DNA from: Steinernema hermaphroditum | Taxonomy: Eukaryota; Nematoda; Chromadorea; Rhabditida; Steinernematidae | Length of the DNA: 64,000 nucleotides | NCBI GenBank assembly: GCA_030435675.1 | Contig: CM059621.1 | Span: 7,626,001 to 7,690,000 of the forward strand | Direction of reading: 5' to 3' | Shown here: in pieces, positions 57,191 to 64,000 of the stretch | Layout: every line of letters starts with the position of its first letter | How positions within the stretch are numbered: the first letter of the stretch is position 1 | Notes under the pieces: model-generated | The model's database searches: none | Told to the model about the DNA's origin: nothing | The model's input: only the letters and a program-made list of their open reading frames with translations | Made by a program: the position numbers and the translations under genes

Positions 57191-57873
57191 TTAGCACTCT
57201 TCCATGATGCGAGCGATTTCCGTCATACGCTGCAGATCCTGCTCGAACTTCTGGATGAAGTTATGGGTTATTTCCACGGGCTGGTTAACGGCGTGCCACG
57301 GCTGCTGCACTATCTTCTCCAATTTAGCAACTTTCTAGAACAGTAGCATTAGCGAGTGTCAACATTCATGGTACATGCCTCCTTGCTACGTTCAATTTTT
57401 GCCAGATCCTCGTTGATCCTTTGCTCGGTCGCCTTTTGTACAGATTCTAATTCGGCGCTGAGTTCTCCGTACATTTTCTACAAATAGGCATTCTTTATGC
57501 ATCACCAACATAGTAGAACCACCTCAGCATCGTGTTGCCGGATCTCCAACTCAGCCACTCGATGAACGTTTGTTAGATCCTCCGTCATTCGCTTTCGCGC
57601 GTTGTCCAGATTCTTCAGCATTCCATCACATGCGACTTTCAATTTCTCTTCGGTCATTCGCAACTTCATATCGCGATCAGAGAACTGAAGTGCTACCGAT
57701 TCAGTAAGTTGATTGAAAGTGTGGCGAATAACCTTTTCCATCGAGTTTGTGCGCAGGAGACTTCGAGTTTGTGGCTTTGATGGACGAGTGGTGCGAGCTC
57801 TGGGCGATACTGCTGGTAACTTCTTAGGGGTGTGGCGCATAGCGGGCGTCAGAGGAGATGTACGGAGATCCAT
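57191..57873 (-). CDS. Small coiled-coil protein, GC-AG intron
   Basis: Three exons in transcript order (57873-57523, 57477-57379, 57334-57191) give 197 residues. The N-terminal 45 residues are basic and rich in Ser/Thr-Pro sites (SPLTP, HTPKK, SPRAR), candidate sites for cyclin-dependent kinases. The rest is a long alpha-helical coiled coil with many Glu, Lys and Leu (MEKVIRHTFNQL onward). There is no signal peptide or membrane span. The second intron starts with GC (gcatgt) rather than GT; using the nearby GT brings in a stop codon, so a GC-AG intron is needed. I recognise no family. A cytoskeletal or chromosome-linked role would fit the features but is a guess. Its 3' end converges with the secreted-protein gene, 95 bp apart. 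Confidence 0.78.
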
Positions 57874-58156
57874 CTGAAATTCATCGGAAAATTAAAATAC
57901 ACACGTAAAATGAATAACGATGAAAACCAAGAAAAAACAGTGATCACAGAAAAAACAGCGCGCCCATTTTTGTTTTTTTGTCTCTATCAGTTTTCGACAA
58001 CAGCGTTGAGTTTTTGTGATTTATTTTATGTTGGGTTACATTGACATTCAGTTTGAATAAGATTGTGCACGATAAACCGGGCCGAACAAAGTCAAAAAAT
58101 GTGCATAACTATTTTCTGTGTGTAAAGGTTTCATAAGCACAAAGAGACTGCACGAA

Positions 58157-58561
58157 ATGACTCTGATGGAGTCCGGAGATCTTCAATGCATGAACATTCG
58201 AACGAGAAACAAAGCGAAACTGCTCAAAATACTGATTTTGAACTCAAATCCGCAGCTCACAGAGTTTCTGTTTGTTTATGGAGTCTGAATGATTATTAGG
58301 GAAGTTGTCCCTCTAGATCATGTCGCTATCCTTGTAGCGATGAAAAGACTCGGCATCAGGCCGAAATTACAGAAGCCTTCCACGCCAAAAGATCGGAATG
58401 GAAAGTGTCGTGCAAGCGCTAACATCACTCCGTGGGCACTTTTGGGTTTTTGTCGGGCTCTCCCAACGTACCTTCGATGGAATAGCGATATATGTGATGA
58501 GACTTCCTGTAGAGAAGCGGCGACCGCTAACCGGACAGAAACTGCAGAAACCAATCCGTGA
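58157..58561 (+). CDS. Tentative small gene upstream of the SMC3-like gene
   Basis: Exon 58157-58263, a 36-nt intron, and exon 58300-58561 join to 122 residues. The join across the intron reads smoothly (NSNPQLTE then EVVPLDHVAILVAMKRLGI), and without it the first frame closes at once. The C-terminal part after about residue 65 looks less protein-like, and further splicing into the Lys/Arg-rich frame at 58580-58650 is possible. I know no family, and the true 3' end is uncertain. Confidence 0.35.
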
Positions 58562-58920
58562 AGATTTAAAAAACCGAAGGAAAAGAAGCCAAGAAGAAAG
58601 AAAATACCGAAAACCGCAGAGGAAGCCGTGGCGTGGAATGATTTCCCAGGCCGCCACTCACAGACAGGTTGTGAGACGCGAGTCCTGAGAAGATCATTTA
58701 AATCTTGCAGTAATAGTAGGTCTGTCTATTTGAAGTCGGCAAATGATCTCAAATCAAGAACACCATGTCCTTTTTCTTAGGAGTACTTCTTACAGTAGCC
58801 AGATGATTCGGTAGAACGCATCGATTTCCCAAATACCGTACTCACGAAACCAGTCTTATGATGGTTTAATTTTCGTTGGTTTCAGATTCGGAATCATAGT
58901 TTCAGTCGTCGCACTTCAAG

Positions 58921-61900
58921 ATGTATTTGAAAACGGTATGGCCTTCTGAACTGGTTCTCTATGGAGCTTCCTATTATTTTAGCTGAAAATGGAGAACTTC
59001 CGGTCGTTCAACAAGAGAACGGTAGAATTCAAGCCCGGAATGACGGCGATCGTAGGGCACAACGGCGCCGGAAAGTCGAACCTGCTCCTGGCGATCGACT
59101 TCGTCCTCTCCAACAAGCGCGTACTCCGCTCGAAAAGGGAGATGGAAGTCTTTGTGTACTCGAGAATGAGTAGAAGCAAGCAGCGAGTACTGGCCAGTTA
59201 TGCCAGAGTGGAACTTGTATTCGAGGATTCCGGGAACAGAATGTGTGAAGTCAGTCCAATTTCGGCGAACATAGAGTTCACCGTATTAATTTCAGAACGG
59301 CGCTACTTTGAAGATTTCGCGCAAAATTGAATTTCAAGGCGTCGTTGACGAGCTCCGTGTAAACGGGCGTAAAGTTTCGAGAAACGAGGTTTGCCACTGA
59401 ACAGGAACAGTCACCGTTCACGGTTTCTCAGGTGAACACAATTCTTCAAACGCTGGGCTTCAACTCCACGAATCCGTGTAACTACATCCGCGCCACTCGA
59501 CTGGACGAACTGCTGGATAGCAACGGAGCGAAAAGGAAACAGCAACTCGAGCAGATCGCGGGTGTTTCCACGTTCAGTGCGCAGAAACAAAAAGAAGCAC
59601 ATAAATTGTTGAACAATTTGACGGACAGCCTCTTAGCAGTGGATGCGAAAATCGATACATTTGACAAAGAAATTGGGCCGATCATGTCGAAATTCGAGAA
59701 CCTCATAGACAGCATGAAGCATAAGGACGAATTTTTGTGAGTTGTGAATTTCGCTTTCTCGTGTGTAGCCATCTTGCTTTCCAGAAAGCGGGAGATCGCT
59801 CTTTTGCTGAGAAAGCAGTCATCATGTTTGCAGCGCTCCGCTGAGTTCTTGAAGACAAAGGCGAGGATTGAACAAACTCTTTCTGAGGTAAACATTGTAC
59901 ATGAGCTGAGCTACAGTTATTTCTCGCTACTCAGATTGAAGGAAACCTCGCTGTGGCACAAGAGAAACATGCCGCTTACCTGAGTGAAGCTGAGGCATTG
60001 GAAGAAAGTTCTGGAGACGCGCGCAAAGCCTACGAAGAGATCACAGAAAAGATCGAGTCCTTGAAATTACGCCTCACTGAACGGAGCTCCCTCATCGAGC
60101 ATTTGAAGTCTTTAGACCATCGTGATGAATGCCTCAAGAAAGAACTTCAGGAAGAGCAGACCTCATTGGAGAAACAGTCGTCGATAAAAGAAGGGGAACT
60201 AGTGAACCTCCAGAAGAAAGTGGACGTTCATAAACAGACTATCGGTGAACTGGAAGCAGCTAAAGACCTCATGGAAAAACAAGGACGATTTGAACAGATC
60301 ACGAAAGCAATGGAACACGAACTGTGCTCTCTGGAGAAGATTAAAAATGAACAAGAGAAGCAGATGACGCAGTATAACGACAGAATGAGGAAGATCGAGA
60401 TGGAACATAAAAACGCCGTTGACGGTATGATGAATGCTCTGTTCACCTGCAATCGCGACAAGACGAACTGCGAGAAGCTGGCGGCTACTCTTGATCAGTT
60501 GAAGGAACACCAAGTCTCTTGTACCAAGGTGCTTGAAGAAAAAAAGAAGGCCTTGAGAGAAGTGCAGGGCCGATTCTTTGCGTGCGCCTCTATGGTTCGT
60601 CACTCACTCTTCTCCTATGCATTGAGAGAACGGTGTTTCAGAACGTTAGGCTGGGACTGTTATCGTTTGAGAAGCTCATTTCGACTTTTTTTGCTGACCG
60701 AGACACTTATGGTGCCATAACGGATGGATATTACGGTCTTCTCATTGACGTGATTGATATTGACGATCGCTATCTGTTGCCAGTTCAAGCTGTAGCGGGT
60801 GATCTCCTTTTTGCGCTTGTGGTGGAGTCCCACGTGACAGCTAAGGCGATTATGACCGCTTTTAACGAAAGCCGCATGCCGGGGACTCTTACTTTCCTGA
60901 CGATGCAGCAATTCACGGCACCACCTGACTTGCCTGTCTCTGCCAACAAGCTTCAACTCTCACAGGGATCGTTTTTCCGGCAATCTCGACAGAGCTCCGG
61001 TCATGCGCACTCGGACGCTACGAGCGGAAGCAAAGAAGCTATGCCAGCGGAGGTTTCGAGCGATGAAGACAACGAAGATTCGCCGTACGAATCTGGAGCT
61101 GATGAGGTACACGAATTCTTCAACTTATTTCCGTAGCATCTCATTTAGACGCTTCACTACTTGACTGAAGCACTCTCCTTCGATAACCGTTATGCGAAGC
61201 CGGTGGAAGATGTATTTGGCAAATGGGTTATAGTGGACGATCTTGTGAAAGCACGTCGAATCGTTCGTTGCGTCGACAAGGTTCAATGTGTGACTATAGA
61301 TGGTCAGAAGATGCTCTCCCGAGGAATCATGAGCGGGGGAGTAGTAGCTTTGGGCAATGTCTTCGTTCTCCTATCTGAAGTCAAAGCTGCTATGACCGAT
61401 TTCCAAAAAGCTGAATTTGAACTAGTAATGATAAAGGAAAACCAGATCAGAACAGAGAAGAAACTAGATGAAAGCCAAACACTCCTGGACACGGTCAGTG
61501 CTCAGCTTGAAGAGTTCAAGCAGTCGGTCGAATACTATAACTCGCAGAAAGTACTGGTAGCTGAAAGCATTGAGGTCCTTGTAAGTAAGCATTATGTCGC
61601 ATTGACCGCTCACGTACTAGTTTGCAGGAAGCAGAGCTATCGAAAGTAGTGATAGGCATCAGAGAAACCACCGATGCGATCAAAATGCGAAAGGAGAGCC
61701 AGGAGAAAGCCCGTAGTACTTTTCGCAAGGTAAGTTATATTTCTGGGGATCTACAATTGTGCTTTTTTTTTCCAGCTGAAGCCTGCCACAGTTCGGAATC
61801 GACTTGATCAAGCCGAAAAGGCTCTAAACGCTGTGATATCTCAGGTTTCTACTTTGAACTGTGAATTGGAATATCTGAAAGACAAGAAGCACAGCTTAAA

Positions 61901-63314
61901 AGTGCAGGTACAGTTGTACAACCACTAAGAACATGACTTATGCGACATTATTTAGCTGGATCAACTCAATTCGTCGAATTCAAACAGATGCGCTGAAGCA
62001 GAGTCGAAATATGATGAGCTCACAAAAGAGCTACAAGAACAAGAAGAAAAGCTAGCAGGTGCGTCTAAGGTGACTGATAAACTCAATACAATGTTTTGTT
62101 CTCGATAGGGATGGCCACAATCACTGGTGTCGAGCAGAGAATCTGTCAGCTCAGATCAAATGCTGATCAGTTGATGGACGCAACGATCGACTACGAGGCG
62201 AACCTAGCGCACGTAAAACATTTGCGTGTGGAGAACAAGTCCAGTGGAAAGAGAATTATCGAAGAACTGAAAGCGATCAGCCAGGAATTGATGCTTCTGA
62301 CGGCTCAGGCGTCGTATGACGGCGAATTCGACGGAATTCCAACGGAAGAACTCCAACAGGAACGAGATGAACTCAAGAATAACATGGGCGACGTGGCGAT
62401 GTCCGATATTATCTTCTGTGAGGAAGATGAGATCTTGAAGGATCTCGAGACGAAGCTGCAAACTGTGGTGCAGCTCGACGAGGAAGTGGATCGCTTCACG
62501 CACTGCCTAGCTGTAGTGAAGGAGCTCGAGAAAGACATCACCGCGAAGCAGAACGAGAGTTTCGTTGAGATCTATGGGCATGTTTCTGCCGCCTTTACAC
62601 GTTTCTTCAATGCGCTCGGACCTCCTGGTTCCAGTGCCCGACTGGTCCTCAAGAAGACGTCATCACAGTCCTCGGGCAGTTCGGACGCGGGAAGCCAGGA
62701 AGTGATCGACACTATAGATATTTGGGTGGGTAGCTTTTCCTTGTATATCACCGTACAGCTCTTTTTTCCAGGCAGATTTTAACGATGGCGTAGAGCCTGA
62801 AAGCGGCTTCTGGCACCGATCTCGCGGTCAACGCAGCGTTCTCTCGATGTCGCTGTTATTAGCCATGCTTTCCTTCGATGCGTCCACTTTGTACTGCTTC
62901 GACGAAATCGACAGCGCTATGGACGAGAGGAAGCGTGACGTTCTCGCAGGTGTGTCCACACACTTCACAGCATCTGTACCTTCCCGTTTCAGAATTCTTC
63001 CACCAGCTTCGACTAACCGGAGGAGCTCAGATGTTCTTCTGTACACATCGTCCTGAAATGCTCACCCATGCTGACACTATTCTTCTTGTCACCAACGACG
63101 CTATGGTGAGACCACAGCGTAACATCAGTTTCCATAATTTTCCTCTTCTCAGCAATCCAACGTCTCGGAGATCGACGTCGAAACCGCGAGCAACTACGTC
63201 CGGACCAACGCTCCTCCACGCGCTATCAGTGAAGGTCTTCAGGAAAGTGAAGAGGATGTCCACTCAGAAAGGTCCGGAGATGTCACTGTATCGCTGTTGT
63301 CGCCATTGGCTTAA
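58921..63314 (+). CDS. Diverged SMC3-type protein
   Basis: SMC proteins are ABC-type ATPases that embrace DNA; SMC3 pairs with SMC1 in cohesin. Fifteen exons: 58921-58935, 58983-59249, 59296-59388, 59432-59736, 59785-59887, 59935-60594, 60642-61106, 61149-61580, 61628-61729, 61776-61907, 61956-62058, 62109-62725, 62772-62949, 62993-63105 and 63153-63314, giving 1248 residues, the family size. Walker A is GHNGAGKS (30-37). Two long coiled coils flank a hinge, where DGYYGLL, MPGTLTFL and CVTIDGQ-MLSRGIMSGG match SMC3 order. Walker B is LYCFDE (1138-1143) with D-loop SAMD, then CTHRPEML like SMC3's FRPELL. Odd points: the signature is SRGQ (1115-1118), not SGGQ, and the Q-loop Gln of the family (NPYYIVKQG) is replaced (IRAT). 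Overall identity to SMC3 is low. It may be a fast-evolving paralogue. SMC1 is a poorer fit. Confidence 0.85.
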
Positions 63315-63448
63315 CAACTCACGGTATCGTTATTGCTAATATACTTATAATATTGTTGTTACTTACCTACCTTTTGGTCTTATTTGTATGTTGCTGAAAT
63401 GAATCTGCCCTCGGATCAGGTGTGCTCCTCAACAGAAATACCCATCTG

Positions 63449-63454
63449 TTTATT
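63449..63454 (-). terminator. Poly(A) signal of the small GPI-like protein gene
   Basis: AATAAA on the minus strand about 20 nt after the stop. Confidence 0.5.
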
Positions 63455-63473
63455 TCTAACAAGCGAACATCGG

Positions 63474-63815
63474 TTAGAACAGAAGATGGATGGCAGATAG
63501 CGTGACGACGATCACCGAGACGGACGGCATCGGCGCCGAAGAGGGAACGAATCCCCGCGTGAACTCCTTCAGTTCACTGAGAACTTCCGTGCGCAGAGCC
63601 TGCAGCATCCACGTCCTCAAGTCGCCAGTTTCGTTTTTTGAGGAACTTGTGGAAGTGGCCACGATCGCTTCTATTCGATTATCAGTTTCAGAGGGACTGC
63701 TGTTGGAGAAGGAAGCGGGTACATCGTCTGCCGAGAGGGTCGACGGGAACTGCTCGATTGCGAGCAGTACGGTAGTTGCACAGACTAAGATCAACAGAGG
63801 CGCGCGCATCGTCAT
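63474..63815 (-). CDS. Small secreted, probably GPI-anchored protein
   Basis: One exon gives 113 residues from the Met at 63815, or 111 from the one at 63809; the frame is open further upstream, but the segment behind these Mets is a clear signal peptide (APLLILVCATTVLLA). The mature part is Ser/Thr-rich with N-glycosylation sites (NSS, NET) and an amphipathic helix (LRTWMLQALRTEVLSELKEF). The last 20 residues are hydrophobic and end the protein (SVSVIVVTLSAIHLLF), as in GPI-anchored proteins. I recognise no family. The SMC3-like gene converges on it from the other strand, with stops 160 bp apart. Confidence 0.65.
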   Translation of the reverse strand: MTMRAPLLILVCATTVLLAIEQFPSTLSADDVPASFSNSSPSETDNRIEAIVATSTSSSKNETGDLRTWMLQALRTEVLSELKEFTRGFVPSSAPMPSVSVIVVTLSAIHLLF

Positions 63816-64000
63816 CGAAAAAAGACGATCTCGGCGGAAATCGGCGATTTCCGTTGGTATCTCCGTGGGCCGAACGCCCCGAATACTAATTCCCCATCTG
63901 TGCGTGAGCGGAGGAGGAAGCATCAGAAGACTGTCAGAGTTTTTTATACATTGGTAAATACAGAAATACAATAGAACACGTCGCTTAATGTTTCTTCGCT

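Noticed and set aside
58921..63314. Naming this gene SMC1
   Set aside because: The hinge order, the NP-block before the Q-loop and the RPE-L motif after Walker B fit SMC3 better.

Overview
This is a window of nematode nuclear DNA, and I cannot name the genus. Genes are intron-rich and lie on both strands. Most introns are about 36-50 nt long and end in TTTCAG or TTTTAG. The conserved proteins read like those of rhabditid worms. Several start codons sit 3-70 nt behind a strong splice acceptor, which fits spliced-leader trans-splicing. I saw no CRISPR array, bacterial-style operon, tRNA or rRNA gene. Exon coordinates were worked out by hand from reading frames, splice signals and remembered family patterns.

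Left part (1-31.3 kb) is gene-poor: a complete secreted alpha-carbonic anhydrase (6.4-7.6 kb, +), an orphan two-span membrane protein (11.0-11.9 kb, +) and a Na+/K+-ATPase beta subunit (18.1-20.1 kb, -). The rest is intergenic DNA with decayed mobile elements: an RTE-like reverse transcriptase fragment, a mariner-like transposase fragment, a hAT-type MITE, foldback elements and several dispersed repeats. About 11 kb (20.2-31.3 kb) has no gene I can support.

Middle part (31.3-44.2 kb) is dense with housekeeping genes: Integrator subunit 6 with a possible small secreted peptide gene just upstream (+), mitochondrial ATP synthase subunit d (-), a lysosomal-type beta-hexosaminidase (-) plus a stray exon remnant of the same family, and Mediator subunit 14 (-).

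The most interesting part is 45.1-53.1 kb, where a run of minus-strand genes looks like a miniature Notch signalling cluster. At its centre is a 701-residue Notch-type receptor with only two EGF repeats and one LNR, followed by a NOD-like segment, a membrane span, ankyrin repeats and a basic nuclear-localisation-like stretch. It is flanked by two paralogous type I membrane proteins with a DSL-ligand-like layout whose DSL domain is cut down to its first two cysteines. A membrane protein with EGF-like modules and a small soluble protein lie next to them. The two ligand-like genes share exon lengths and a related upstream block, so they arose by duplication.

The right part (55.2-64 kb) holds a large secreted Cys/Pro-rich protein, a small coiled-coil protein with a GC-AG intron, a strongly diverged SMC3-type protein whose Q-loop and ABC signature differ from the family, and a small probably GPI-anchored protein at the edge.
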